Below, piece after piece: positions 1-11,114 of a stretch of DNA of 64,000 nucleotides; within the stretch, counting starts at the first letter, position 1; each line of letters starts with the position of its first letter. The position numbers and the translations under genes are program-made. The DNA comes from JAWKTV01 sp041398905. GTDB taxonomy: Bacteria > Planctomycetota > Planctomycetia > Planctomycetales > Planctomycetaceae. The notes under the pieces were generated by a model. That model saw nothing but the letters and a program-made list of their open reading frames with translations, ran no database searches and was not told where the DNA came from. The stretch spans positions 243,432 to 307,431 of the forward strand of contig JAWKTV010000007.1 of NCBI GenBank assembly GCA_041398905.1. The letters run 5' to 3'.

Positions 1-251
1 CCAGGCCGGCTCTCGGCAGATTCTCGGGAAGATGTGCACCTCTGCTGCGTTCCCGGTGTTTGCAAGGGGGCGGCGCGGTGAGTTCGCGTGCAACGCAGGC
101 CGAAACCCGGCGGCGAACACTGGAGCACCCACACCAGGGCGGTCGGCACAGTGCGAATCGCCTTCGCGGATCGACGTTAACGGAAATGCCAGCGGTGTGG
201 CCCATACCCTCCACACATGCAGTTTCCAAATGACCTCAAGAGGAGAACGAC

Positions 252-1063
252 ATGATTCGCTGCATCCGCTGTGCGTCGCGATGACAATTCTGTCACTATC
301 GTCATTGAGCAGCAAAAGGCCCAATGGTGGAACAACAACAACGACTACTACGACGATTACGACGACTGGCGGCGACTTCAGCCGACGATTACGGGGATGA
401 CAATTGGAAATCAGGGGCAGCGGCGGACGGGCTCTCCCGTATCGCCCGGGCTGCGAACTTTAACTGAACCGCTGGCGATTACGCGATCGACTCGGCAGCC
501 GCAACGACTGGGACGACTGGGGTGACGGCAGGTGGCAAGATAACGGCGGGTGGCAACGGAATAACGGATGGAACAATGGGGGCTGGAACAACGGTGGTTG
601 GCAGAACAGCTTGGTGGTTGTAAGAACAACGGTGGCTGGCAACAGCCCTATTGCCGCCGCCCGCAGGTGACCTGCAGCAACCAGCCCATCTGCATCGCCA
701 TGCCCTCCACCGAATCCGGCGTGTGCGGGTACGTGTTGCGTTCGGGCGGCGGGTCGTGGAACACTCGTTTCGTCTGGCCAGAACCAGACCTTCAACGAAG
801 ACACGCTGGACCATGTCACGCGTTTGACCACGCGGCAATGGCAGCAGGCAACAGGCTATAACCTGAAGCCAGGCACACCGCTGCCGCCGAGCAGCCGCGG
901 CTGGGAACTGTATCGCGCCAGTAACCTGGCTGAACAACCGATCGGACCACGCCTTCGATCGGCGGAGCAATCCCGCCGACCCGAAGGCGTGTTCGTTCAG
1001 CGGCGACGAAGCCTTCGGAGAGCGATGGCCGCGGAATCCGGCGAATTCGGTAGAATGACCTGA
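252..1063 (+). pseudogene. Asn/Gly/Trp-rich protein, frameshifted
   Basis: An ATG at 252 follows an AGGAGA ribosome site at 241-246. The open frame then changes several times. The readable pieces are an Asn/Asp/Tyr tract (about 330-365), Trp-Asn-Asn-Gly-Gly-type repeats (about 505-610), a Cys-containing stretch (about 640-740: CRRPQVTC, then CIAMP, then CGYV) and a tail ending at 1063 (GYNLKPGTPLPP). The pieces follow one another in order, so I read one gene broken by indels rather than three genes. The composition suggests a low-complexity extracellular or surface protein, but no signal peptide is readable and I do not recognise a family. Confidence 0.4.
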
Positions 1064-1148
1064 CTCGACATCCGCCTGCCCGTCCGATATAATCGGTTCG
1101 CAACACCAGGTCGCGCCCGAAAACGGCACGGCCGTAGCGTCGACAGCG

Positions 1149-1218
1149 AGGTGAACAGCCGGTGGCTCGCGGGCTCATAACAACGCCGAGGTCGTCGGTT
1201 CGAATCCGGCCTTCACTT
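1149..1218 (+). tRNA. Degraded tRNA-Met-like gene (anticodon CAT)
   Basis: A perfect T-arm is present (GTCGG TTCGAAT CCGGC at 1194-1210) and the anticodon loop CTCATAA puts CAT at 1176-1178. The 3' acceptor strand CTTCACT at 1211-1217 has only a partial partner near 1149-1155, and the anticodon stem and D-arm do not pair as written. The antisense frames give the GFEPTTSALL and GRIRTDDL peptides that are typical of mistranslated tRNA genes. It is either a real tRNA-Met damaged by sequence indels or a pseudo-tRNA. No CCA is visible. Confidence 0.45.
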
Positions 1219-1254
1219 TCACCGGCCATGGCTTGCTGGGGCCGGTGAACGAAG

Positions 1255-1283
1255 AAGCCGAGGCCATCACGCCTCGGCTTTTT
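1255..1283 (+). terminator. Rho-independent terminator
   Basis: A perfect stem pairs AAGCCGAGGC (1255-1264) with GCCTCGGCTT (1271-1280), followed by TTT. It lies just after the tRNA-like sequence. A second perfect 10-bp inverted repeat sits immediately upstream (1218-1227 with 1240-1249). Confidence 0.7.
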
Positions 1284-1860
1284 GCGTGGTACGCCAGTAT
1301 TGGCAACGGGTTACGTCTCGGCGCGTGCGACGGTCTCTGCACCCGAGACGAAGTGGCTGGCCCTCTCGCCGCCAGCAACCCCGTCCCGGCCCCAGCTCTC
1401 AGACTCTCCTTGAGATCGGTCGGGTTAACGCCACTGTCCGGCCCCCTATGCGGGCCAGACACCTCGGAATACCGACCGGGTTGAACGCAGCTCAAGCGGG
1501 TGAAAGAGGTGAGTTGTGGCTTGTTGACCGAATGCAGGGGTCTGAAAAGCACAAAGGCCGAGTCGCGTCTTGGCTCGGTTCTTACAAGTTGGCAGATTCG
1601 GAAGTGCCATCGTGGCTGTTGATGTAGGCCGAGGCCGGTGAGGAGGGTCGTCGTCGACGAGAAACATCCCTGGCTGAACCTAGACCGGATCCCCAGCGGT
1701 CGGTTCACGGGCCAGCCCGCACGGCACTCGATGGAACAGACAGACTCCGGCAGCGCATGGCCTGTACGGACGTCACGTTGGACATGGTCTGGCCGGGCGC
1801 GTTGGTAGCCTGTCTCCTGTACGATCGCGACACATTCCCGCCGTTCATGGCTCAGATTCG
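1284..1860. other. No gene seen
   Basis: There is no coherent protein on either strand. A long minus-strand frame here ends in tRNA antisense sequence and has no recognisable domain, so it looks like chance in GC-rich DNA. The 5' control region of the CRISPR locus should lie in the last 100-200 bases. Confidence 0.5.
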
Positions 1861-2871
1861 ATGACCGACCTGCAACCTCTCGAACGGCAATGGACGATCC
1901 TGCAGATCTTGGCTGCGCGTCCACTACGGCACGACCGTGAAGGAAGGAGGAATTCGGTGTTGTCGAGAAGACGATCCGTCGCGACCTGACGTTACTGCAG
2001 GAACTCGGATTCCCGTTGATGCCGGAGGCGGGGCGTCACGGCTGCAATCGCTGGCAGTTGCGCGCACCGACTGGTCTTCCGGACCTGCGATTCGACATGA
2101 GCGAGGTGCTGGCTCTATGGCCGGGCGCACGCTCATACAGTCGCTAACCAGGGCGCGATTGTGTGGGACTCAGCTGATCGGCGTTCACGAAAATTCGTGC
2201 CCACCTGGGCGAACGCATGGCTCGAAATGTCTCGACAAGCTGACCACTCTGGTTCATCGAACGTCGTTTCGTGATGACCAGTATGGCAGGTCAAAGGCTG
2301 GACTCGTGGACGACCTGATGGTAGCGATCGAAGACAAGCGGATCGCACACATCACCTACAGTCGGCCCGCTCGACGGAACCACTCACTTATCCAGTTCAT
2401 CTACGGACTCGTCTACCATCACGCTCGCTGTATCTGGTCGCCCGCTCTGAGCAGCACGAACACGAGATTCGCACCTTCAAGGTTGACCGCGTCACCGGCG
2501 TCGAACTTGAACAACTCCGCTTCACGAAGCCGGACGACTTCGACCTGCGAGACTTTCTCGCCAACAGCCTGGGAGTCTTCCACACCGACGGTCCGCCGCG
2601 GCGCGTCGTGATCCGCTTCAGCCGGGAAGTCGCCCAGTACGTCACCGAACACCGCTGGCACGCCAGCCAAGAGCTGACCCACCTCAAAGACGGCAGCCTC
2701 CGCGCCGAGTTCGACCTTTCCTCGCTGGAAGAGGTCAAGAGCTGGGTACTGAGCTTCGGAGCAAAGGCGGTGGTGGAGGAGCCGGAGGAGCTGCGGCAAG
2801 AGATCCAAGCTGAAATCGAACGCATGACATCGCGTTACGACACTGACAATGCGATGGAGCAACGACCATGA
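1861..2871 (+). CDS. WYL-domain transcriptional regulator of the CRISPR locus
   Basis: Read across several frameshifts, the N-terminus (MTDLQPLERQWTILQILAAR) leads into a helix-turn-helix (EFGVVEKTIRRDLTLLQELG, about 1948-2008). The middle carries the WYL-like ligand domain (about 2310-2600). The end (2608-2871) is the typical C-terminal extension (VVIRFSREVAQYVTEHRWHA) and is intact. WYL regulators often sit beside CRISPR loci and control defence genes. The stop overlaps the cas3 start as ATGA, so it is co-transcribed with the cas operon and probably autoregulates it. ATG 1861 was chosen because the HTH follows at the usual distance. The frameshifts are probably sequence errors. Confidence 0.75.
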
Positions 2872-5541
2872 TTCAACCCGATGTTCAAGCGAGGTTCGCC
2901 ACATCATTCAAACAACTCACCGGCCACTCCCCGTTTCCGTGGCAGCGGCGGCTGTTCGAGGAGTTCGTTGCTGGAGCATTTTGGTCGGCATGCAGCCTGC
3001 CGACCGGTGTCGGCAAGACTTCGGTGATCGCCGTTTGGCTGTTGGCGTTAGCGGAGGCGCCGCACAAGGTACCACGTCGGCTGGTATACGCCGTCAACCG
3101 TCGGACCGTCGTTGATCAGACGACCGCCGAAGTCGAAAGGTACCGTTCCGCGCTGGAGGGGCTGCCTGACCTGAAAGGGGCTCTCCTCGAACTCTGTGCG
3201 GTCCGGGAATCTGCGGACGGTCAGCCACTTGTACCGCTCGCCATCAGCACGCTCCGTGGCCAGTTCGCCGACAACCAGGAATGGTCAGCCGACCCAGCGC
3301 GGCCTGCCGTGATCTGCGGCACGGTCGACATGATTGGCAGCCGGCTACTCTTTAGCGGCTACCGGATCGGATTCCGGTCGCGCCCACACCATGCAGGTCT
3401 CTTGGGACACGACGCCCTGCTGATACACGACGAAGCTCATCTGGAACCGGCGTTTCAGAACTTGCTGGACGCGATTGCCTTTGAACAACGCCACGGACGC
3501 ACTCAGGACTTCTCTCCCGAGCGAAGACTTCGTCTGATGGAGTTGACTGCGACGTCGCGGCCGTCAAGGCGAAGTGTTTCGGCTGAATCAAGACGACGCG
3601 GGGATCAATCATTCAACAGCGGTTGAACGCCCCGAAGGCACTCCACCTGCATGCAGTGAACGACGAGAGCGCTGCTATTAGATGCTCTGCTTGATCAGGC
3701 GACGAAACACAGCAACTCCCAGTCGGCCGTGCTGATATTCGCGCGGACTGTCGATGCGGTCGAGAGAATCGCAGACGTATTAAGAAAAAGGTCACCAAGC
3801 ACGTTGAGACACTGACCGGCACCATGCGGGGATATGAACGGGATGGCTTGCCGAGCAATCCGGTGTTCGCCGCTTCCTGCCGGAAGTGACCGCGATTCGG
3901 GAGTCGAAGTCGCGGAGGGGTTGACGTATCTGGTCTGCACTTCCGCTGGCGAGGTCGGCGTTAACCTGTCGGCCGATCATCTCGTGTGTGACCTGACGAC
4001 ATTCGACAGCATGGCGCAGCGTTTCGGTCGGGTGAATCGCTTCGGTGCCCGCGATGACACGCGAATCGACGTGGTCCATCCCGTCGAATTGAGTGAGCTG
4101 CCGTACAACGTCGCTCGTGGACGAACCTTGGCGGCTCCCTGCGACGACTCAACGAAGAGGCGTGTCCCTGGCGCTGGACCAGCTCCCGCGGAGGACCGTG
4201 TCGCAGCGTTTGCCCCTCCTCCCGTGATGCTTCAGCCCACGGATATTCTGTTTGATGCCTGGAGCCTGACCACCATCCGAAACCGCTTGCCCGGACGGCC
4301 GGACGTGACGGCCTATCTGCATGGCGTTGAAGACGACAGCCAGGCGGAAACGCAGTTCGCCTGGCGGGAAGGGTCGACATCATTGGCGAGGAACTGCACG
4401 ATCGGTATCCGCCGCAGGAACTCTTGGACGCTTGGCCGTTGCAAAGCAAAGAGCTGCTCAAGGTTCACAGCGAGCGGGCATTCAAGTTCCTGTCCAGAGT
4501 CTGCCGCCCACGAAGGCAGGCCATCCGGCCTGGCTGGTCGATGCATCAGGGAACGTCGAAGCCATCGTCACGGTCTCAACGCTGGCGGATCGCGATCAGA
4601 AGACGCGAATCTACGGGAAGACCGTGCTCCTGGGCCCTTCCGTCGGGGGCCTGACGACATCCGGAATACTCGATCATGGATCCGACGTCGCAGCAGACGT
4701 GTCCGCGGCCCGGCCGATCAACGCTCCGGACTGGGTGCCTGACCGGCAGCGGCTTTGGGATGACGGCGGGGCTCCCGATGGAATGCGGCTGATTCGGGTC
4801 ATCGACACAACTCTAGTGGACGATGAGCAACCCGCTGCTTCCGACGAATCGGGAACAGCCTCTCCTCCGGGGAAGGTCTGGCGCTGGTACGTCCGCCCAT
4901 TGGAGGCCGGTCGCAGCACGCCCCGACCGGTCGCCTGGGAAGTCCACGTCAACGATGTCATGCGCCGCGTTCAAACTCTGGTTCAACGACTGGAACTTCC
5001 CGAAGAGATACAGGCCGCGTTCCTGCTCGCCGCCCGCTACCACGATCACGGAAAGCTGCGTCGGCAGTTCCAGACGTTGCTCGGAAACCTCCACTTCACC
5101 GAGCCCATGCTGGCGAAGTCCGGACGTTACTCCACCGGGCAGCGTGAAACGTACCGTCACGAGTTCGGTTCGCTGCTCAACCTGCTTTCGGAGGCTGGGG
5201 CAGGACTGAGGGACTGGCGACAGCTCTCCCCCGAACTCCAGGACCTGACGATGCATCTGATCGCCGCTCACCACGGGAGGGCGCGGCCGCACTTCCCATC
5301 GCCGGAGGAAGACTTCGATCCGGAACCACCGGCAGGAGTCGATGCCGAAGCGGTTGCCCTGGAGACGCCGCGCCGCTTCGCCCGGCTGCAGCGCCGCTAT
5401 GGCCGCTGGGGGCTCGCCTACCTGGAATCGCTGCTGAGGGCCGCCGACTGGGCGGCGAGCGCCTCGCCGACGGAGTTTCTCAATGAAGATGCCCGCACAC
5501 GCGATGCGGTCGCCCAGACCATCGCCGAGGAGGTGACCTGA
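2868..5541 (+). CDS. cas3: Cas3 helicase-nuclease, type I-G, HD domain at the C-terminus
   Basis: Cas3 is recruited to the target by the Cascade complex, unwinds the DNA and degrades it. The N-terminal part (2868-3560) is clean and has the Walker A motif (SLPTGVGKTS) and the DEAH box (LLIHDEAHLEP). After frameshifts come the second RecA domain (VCTSAGEVGVNLSADHLVCD) and motif VI (QRFGRVNRFGARDD, near 4020). The HD domain lies at the C-terminus (AARYHDHGKLRRQFQ near 5030, LIAAHHGRARP near 5260), an arrangement characteristic of type I-G/I-U. The span corresponds to about 890 residues, normal for this subtype. At least four frame changes between 3560 and 4750 break it as written. Its ends overlap the neighbouring genes, so it is the first effector gene of one operon. 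Confidence 0.9.
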
Positions 5542-6416
5542 TGCAGCCGCCCGAACCGACGATCACCGTAAACGTCGACGTGACCAACCCCGGTGAGTTC
5601 TTCGCCTGCTGCGGCCTGCTGGAATTGGCGGACCGACTCTGGCCAGGGGCGGAGGGGTGGTTCACGAGCACCGAATTCTGCATTCACAATGCCGCTGGTT
5701 CATCGATGGATGACGCAGGCGAGCTGTTCTCGAACATTCGAGACTGCCGGATCAGTAGCAGCATGACAGAGGAACAAACGTCACGTCTCAAATCGCTCAA
5801 GAATCTGAACAAGAAGAAACGGACGGCGGAAACCGATCTCGAAACACACACGCTGAATGTTCTGTGGGAGTCGGAGCGACTTCACTTCGGCCGTCCCTTC
5901 GACCTGTGGCTCGATTGGTGGTCGGATATGGCTTCGGGAGGAAAAAGTCTGAAGACCTGGGCGGGGAAACAATTTATTAGTGATTTGGTCGCTAGCATCC
6001 ATGCAGCGATTCGGCGTGATGAGTGGGAAGCCGTCCCGATGCAGGGGCGTTTGATTCATTCTGTAAACCATGGTGGGCTTCCTCTCTACTTTGACGCGGA
6101 CATCGGCGCTCACTCGTCAACCATCGATGTGGGATTCAGCTTGGACCGGCTTGACATGCGTGGCACGATCAGGCCGATGGTCGAGCTTTTGGCGTTTGCC
6201 GGCTTGCAACGCTTCAGGCCGATGCCAGCCACGGAGCGGGGCCGTTATCGCTACAGAATCTGGACGCATCCGCTTGATGTCTTGACCGCATCAGTGGTCT
6301 GCTCGGGTGGAGTTGAGTTTGTTGGAACTCAGTCATACGAGTTTCGGCTCCATTATCGAACAGAGTATCTGAAGAGTTTTCTGTCCGCAGTTCCTGTAAG
6401 AGGAGAGAACGAATGA
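5541..6416 (+). CDS. csb3: Csb3 / Cas8-like subunit of type I-G Cascade
   Basis: An uninterrupted 291-residue frame. The N-terminus (NVDVTNPGEFFACCGLLELA) is the signature I associate with the Csb3 (GSU0052-type) family, found between cas3 and csb1 in Geobacter-style I-U/I-G loci. It probably serves as the small Cas8-like subunit for PAM or target recognition; that role is inferred from position. The ATG overlaps the cas3 stop by one base (TGATG), and its own stop overlaps the csb1 start (ATGA), implying translational coupling. It is one of the few cas genes without a frameshift here. Confidence 0.75.
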   Translation: MQPPEPTITVNVDVTNPGEFFACCGLLELADRLWPGAEGWFTSTEFCIHNAAGSSMDDAGELFSNIRDCRISSSMTEEQTSRLKSLKNLNKKKRTAETDLETHTLNVLWESERLHFGRPFDLWLDWWSDMASGGKSLKTWAGKQFISDLVASIHAAIRRDEWEAVPMQGRLIHSVNHGGLPLYFDADIGAHSSTIDVGFSLDRLDMRGTIRPMVELLAFAGLQRFRPMPATERGRYRYRIWTHPLDVLTASVVCSGGVEFVGTQSYEFRLHYRTEYLKSFLSAVPVRGENE

Positions 6417-7522
6417 AGTCGTCACAGTTTGATTCCTACATCGAGTGTTCCGGCCCAGCAGCGTTGGTCATTCGTGAACCGCTGATGCCGGTCGAAGGCC
6501 CAGACGGAGTGTTGTTCCCCGCCACCTTCGCTTCCGGCGATGGCTTCGCCGGAGGGTACAATATCGACGCGGCCCCGGACGGGTCGAACGTCTGTCTGAT
6601 CGACAGCGTCGGCTCGCAGGCTAACCGCATGGAACCACTTTTCATGCAGGAGCATCTGAAGCAACTAGTTCCGCAGATCATCGTCAGTGCTGGCGATCGG
6701 GAAGTGAACCTACTTGATGTAGGCCATCGGGCTGGGGACGTTCGTACGCTGTTCGTCGATCGGGGATGAGGTTGAGAGTGCATTTGCGGCATCGATTCGT
6801 GGCGATGTAGGGCCCTTGGCAAAGATTGTGCCTACATCCCTCGTGTTCGGAGTCTGGAACTCTCGTGGAAGCAAGGGAACTAAGACAAACGGCCGAGACT
6901 GATCGCGTCGACCGTGCGGGCATTCAATGTATGTCAACTCACGAAGCCTGCACAGTATAATCCACCTGTGGACTACTCGCTTGACGTCTTCTCAGATGAT
7001 GGAGAAAGCGAAGGCAGAGGGTAACGCGAAGTCCCCGCTCGCCAGAAGGGCTTCGTGCATCAGCCAGTTACTAAGCGAGAAAGTATTCATGGTGGTGTGA
7101 TCGCCAATGGCGGAGTTCGTCGTGATGCAGTCCTTGACTTTGCCGCACTTCGGCTTCTCAAAGCAGGAAGTGACGCTGACCGGACGCTGATCCTCCAGCG
7201 ATACATCCTCGGCTCAAGCGCTGGTTGCCTTACGTAGCGCCGTCGCCAAGCTACCTGCGGCAAGGGTGCCTGCTCGTACTCAACTGGACGGTAACCCGCC
7301 TGCGAGTTTTCTGAGGTCTTTCCTGATGGCCGCCGCGTTTCAGTGCCATCACTCACGCCGATGCAATTGAATTTGCAGCTGTTATGCGCTGCCGCATTCG
7401 GCGGTTTGCGAGAACCGCTCCGGGCAAACTTCGAGAAAGACCGCGCCAAGAAGGACGTCGCGGGCGACGGCGACGCCAAGACCAAGCCAACGAAGGGCAA
7501 AAAGGCCAAAGCCGCCAGCTGA
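6413..7522 (+). CDS. csb1: Csb1 / Cas7 backbone subunit of type I-G Cascade
   Basis: Cas7 polymerises along the crRNA. The first 100 residues (to about 6730) are clean: ALVIREPLMPVEGPDGVLFP and SVGSQANRMEPLF are typical of Csb1, where the latter motif is well conserved. After frameshifts the gene continues with FAASIRGDVGPLAKI, LVFGVWNSRGS, QYNPPVDYS, KGFVHQPVTKRESIHGGV and RRDAVLDFAALRLL. It closes with a basic Lys/Ala tail ending at the TGA of 7520-7522. The length fits the family (about 370 residues). The start overlaps the csb3 stop. At least four indels separate the pieces. Confidence 0.85.
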
Positions 7523-7542
7523 TGAGTCGGAGGTGCCGCCTG

Positions 7543-9069
7543 ATGTCGCAGTTCCCTGGAAGTCTCCATCGAAATTCTGGAACGAAGCCGACGGTCAGCG
7601 GAGAGGGCGGACTACCGGAGTGGCCCCCCTCGCCGTTGCGGGTCATGCAGGGCGCTCGTCGCGGCGACGGCCGCCCAGTCGCGGATCAATGACGGCGCCA
7701 CGTCCGCTGACCCCATCATGAAATGGTTGGAGAAGTCGCGCCCCCTACGATTGTCGCCCGAGAACCCGGCAAGGGGTCCCGTTTCGGCTCTACGTACCCG
7801 ACAACGTCACCGACAAGGTGGCTGCCAGTTGGTCGCGTGGAAAGGACGCCAGCATCGCCGGTTTTCGTACCGAAAAAGGATGTGCAGCCGACCTGGCTGA
7901 TGGAGGGCCAACGGTTGCACTTCCTCTGGCGACTGAACGAGGACGAGCGCCACGCGCCAGGGGATGTCGAGACGATTCTTCAGTCCGCAGCCCGCTTCGA
8001 TCACCCATCTCGGCTGGGGAATCGACATGGTCGCAGCCAACGCCCGGGTCATCTCCGGATGCCGAAGCGGCCGGAACTGCCGGGCGAGGCCGCTGGGTTC
8101 CCAGCGACAATAATGGTTCGGTCCGGCTACGCGTCCCCACCACCGGCACGCTGGACGATCTGCACCGACGGCATCAACGGTTCCTCTCACGTATCGATAG
8201 GGACGATCGCGGGAACGGTTCTTCAACCCCGTCCCGCCTCTGACCAGCTTTCGTTAATCAGCTACCGGCGTGAAACGGATGTCATTGCCCGGCCCAGCGT
8301 CCTGTTCCATCTGCAGTCTCCTGATCCCGATCATCCCTTCCACTACCCGCAGGCCCGGCTGATCCACATCGCCGGAATGGTGCGGCATCTGGCCATCGAT
8401 GCACTTCGGCGGTCGCCTCCCAGGGATGTCGATTCCGACTGGCTGGAAACGTACGTTGCCGGTCATGCGAAGTCGGGATCCGGCTTTCATCGCCAGTTCT
8501 CTTATCTCCCGCTCCCCTCAATCGGGAATGTGCATGCGGACCAGGCCATTCGACGCGTGCTGATCTCCGCGCCCATTGGCGACCAAGGATGGCTCGACCA
8601 CCTGGCCCGACGGCTGGATGGGCTGGTCCTGCGACCGACGGAGCAGACGAAGCTCTCCCATCCGCCGATTCTCGTCTTCAAACGACGCGACTCGGTTGCC
8701 GACTGCTACACCAAACCAGCGTCGACCTGGACCAGCGTCACGCCGGTGATTCTGCCGGGACACGACGACCACAAACCCACGAAGACCCGTAAACTGATCG
8801 AGAAATCCCTCGTGCAGTCTGGAGTCGAACTCCCCTGCGAATTCGAGTGGAGCACATACTCCAGATTTCGCCGGTCATTCACGGCGCACAAGTACGACCG
8901 CGACCGCAAGCCCAACGGGTACATTCGCCCGGACCACCTGCTCTCCAGCACCGCGGTGCACTTGACGATTCGGTTTCAGAACAACGTAGTCGTCCCCGGA
9001 CCGCTCGTGATCGGTGCAGGCCGCCATTACGGACTGGGGCTCATGGCGCACGAACGCTCGCTGACATAG
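7543..9069 (+). CDS. csb2: Csb2, fused Cas5-Cas6 of type I-G
   Basis: Csb2 combines the Cas5 role (binding the crRNA 5' handle) with Cas6-type repeat cleavage. The N-terminal segment carries the family hallmark GLPEWPPSPLRVMQ (about 7610-7650). The second half (8230-9069) is clean and ends with a glycine-rich segment (LVIGAGRHYGLGLM), as expected of Cas6-type RAMP folds. Frameshifts occur near 7560, 7660, 7780 and 8010-8240. The ATG at 7543 was chosen because it gives an EVSIEIL-like first strand after one correction; an ATG at 7522 overlapping the csb1 stop is the alternative. Confidence 0.85.
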
Positions 9070-9206
9070 AACCGATCGCGTCCGTCTTTGACCGCCCGCA
9101 GTCCATCGCCGGTACGAATTTTCCAAACCAGTCGCGTGACGTAAAGGGACACTCGTCACTCTCATCTCGGCACGGAGCAACGACACCTTCTAGTCCGAGC
9201 AGACGC

Positions 9207-11030
9207 ATGGGAACCAGTTCAAACAGTCAGGCACTGTCACCCGCACCAGCCCCACCCGAGGCCGATGCACTCATCCCCGTGCGGATGCTCAACGAGTTCA
9301 CCTACTGTCCCCGGCTCGGCTACCTCGAGTGGGTGCAGGGAGAGTGGGCGGACAATCTTGAGACCCGGCAGGGAACCTTCGGGCATCGCAATGTCGATCA
9401 AGCCGATCGAAAGCCCATCGCGTCACCCGCCGATGTTTCGCCGCAACTTCCAGTTGAAGCCGATTGCGGGGCCGGTGCCCAGCCCGCCGGCCAGAACGAC
9501 GGCTCCGACACCATCCACGCCCGTTCCCTTACGCTCTCCGCCGAGCGGGAAGGGCTGCTCGCCAAACTCGACATCATCGAGATCACCGGTGATCGTGCCA
9601 CACCCGTCGACTACAAGCGCGGCACAGTCCCCGATGTCCCCCACCATGCCTACGATCCCGAACGCGTCCAGCTTTGCGCACAGGGACTCATCCTGCGTGA
9701 GAACGGATTCCAGTGCGACGCTGGTGTCTTGTATTTCATCGCCTCGCGTCGAAGGGTCGTCGTCCCCTTCGATGACGACCTGATTGCCCTCACTCGGAAC
9801 CAGGTCCAGGCGTTCCGCGAGACCGCCGCGGCCGGTCGCTGTCCACCGCCGCTCGTCGACAGTCCCAAATGCCCTCGCTGTTCGCTCGTCAGCATCTGTC
9901 TGCCGGATGAAGTCAACTTTCTCACAAGCATCGACCACGCCGCGACACCCGGCGGCGAAGACGGCACCGACTCGCCGCCGGAAGACGCCCTCCCCGCCGC
10001 CAGGAACGGGCTTCGTCGGCTCGTCCCCTCGCGCGACGACGCGCTCCCCCTTTACGTTCGCGAGTACGGTGCATCGCTCGGCAAGTCCGGCGACCGTCTG
10101 ACCGTCAGCAAAGATCGGAAAGAGATCGCCAGCGTCAGGCTGATCGATGTCTCACAAGTCAGCCTGTTCGGCAACGTCAGCCTCTCGATGCCTGCCCTCA
10201 AGGAACTCACGTTCCGCGGCACCCCCATCTGCTACTTCACCTATGGCGGGTGGTTTCACGGCATGACGGTCGGCATGTCCCACAAGAATGTCGAACTGAG
10301 GATTCGACAGTACGCCATCGCCGATGATCCGCTCGCCTCGCTCAACATCGCCCGAAAACTCATCGTCGGGAAAATCCTCAATGCCCGCACACTGCTCCGC
10401 AGGCACCTGAGCGATCGAGAGGCACCCGTGCTCAAGGCACTCAAAGAATACGCGCGCCGGGCGGATCGGGCCGATTCCGTCGCGACGCTCCTCGGACTCG
10501 AAGGCATGGCCGCCAAAGACTACTTCTCAAACTTCTTCACGCTCCTCGCGGGACAGCACGATTTCGATGTCACCGGACGCAATCGCCGACCCCCGCGTGA
10601 CCCCGTCAATGCCGTCCTGTCATTTGTCTACAGTTTGCTCACCAAAGAACTCACCATCACCCTCCAGGCCGTCGGCTTCGATCCTCTGCTCGGCTTCTAC
10701 CATACTCCTCGATATGGAAGACCGTCACTCGCTCTCGATCTCATGGAGGAGTTCCGCCCCCTCATCGCCGATTCCGTCACACTCACCGTCTTCAACAACG
10801 GCGAGGTCAATCGCGATTCCTTCATCGACAGGGCCGGAGCGGTCGCCATGACCGACGCCGGACGAAAGGCCGTGCTCGCGGCCTTCGAACGACGGCTCGA
10901 AACCGAGATCACACACCCGCTGTTCGGCTACCGCATCTGCTATCGACGAATCCTCGAAGTGCAGGCGCGGCTGCTCGCACGCACCGTACTCAATGAACTC
11001 CCGGAGTATCCCAGCTTCCGAACCCGATGA
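9207..11030 (+). CDS. cas4-cas1: Cas4-Cas1 fusion, spacer acquisition
   Basis: The gene is intact, about 607 residues. Residues 20-230 are Cas4, a RecB-like nuclease with iron-sulphur cysteines (FTYCPRLGYLEW; CPRCSLVSICLPDE) and the nuclease motif TPVDYKRG. After a 40-residue linker rich in Pro and Ala, Cas1 follows (SLGKSGDRLTV). It has the catalytic Glu in GLEGMAAKDYF, His in GFYHTPRYGRP and the acidic LALDLMEEFRP. Cas4 selects PAM-bearing prespacers and Cas1 with Cas2 integrates them; the fusion is typical of type I-G. An open frame extends upstream to 8847, but ATG 9207 is the first Met before the Cas4 domain. About 137 bp separate it from csb2. Confidence 0.93.
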   Translation: MGTSSNSQALSPAPAPPEADALIPVRMLNEFTYCPRLGYLEWVQGEWADNLETRQGTFGHRNVDQADRKPIASPADVSPQLPVEADCGAGAQPAGQNDGSDTIHARSLTLSAEREGLLAKLDIIEITGDRATPVDYKRGTVPDVPHHAYDPERVQLCAQGLILRENGFQCDAGVLYFIASRRRVVVPFDDDLIALTRNQVQAFRETAAAGRCPPPLVDSPKCPRCSLVSICLPDEVNFLTSIDHAATPGGEDGTDSPPEDALPAARNGLRRLVPSRDDALPLYVREYGASLGKSGDRLTVSKDRKEIASVRLIDVSQVSLFGNVSLSMPALKELTFRGTPICYFTYGGWFHGMTVGMSHKNVELRIRQYAIADDPLASLNIARKLIVGKILNARTLLRRHLSDREAPVLKALKEYARRADRADSVATLLGLEGMAAKDYFSNFFTLLAGQHDFDVTGRNRRPPRDPVNAVLSFVYSLLTKELTITLQAVGFDPLLGFYHTPRYGRPSLALDLMEEFRPLIADSVTLTVFNNGEVNRDSFIDRAGAVAMTDAGRKAVLAAFERRLETEITHPLFGYRICYRRILEVQARLLARTVLNELPEYPSFRTR

Positions 11031-11114
11031 TTCATCCCCGCCGCCAGTCGTTTCATCCAGCGAGAACAGACGCAACCAAACGATCGCACGATTCCTCCAG
11101 CCAATCGGTCTCGC

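Noticed and set aside
1175..1924. 249-residue minus-strand frame
   Set aside because: It ends in peptides typical of tRNA read backwards, has no domain, and overlaps the start of the WYL gene.
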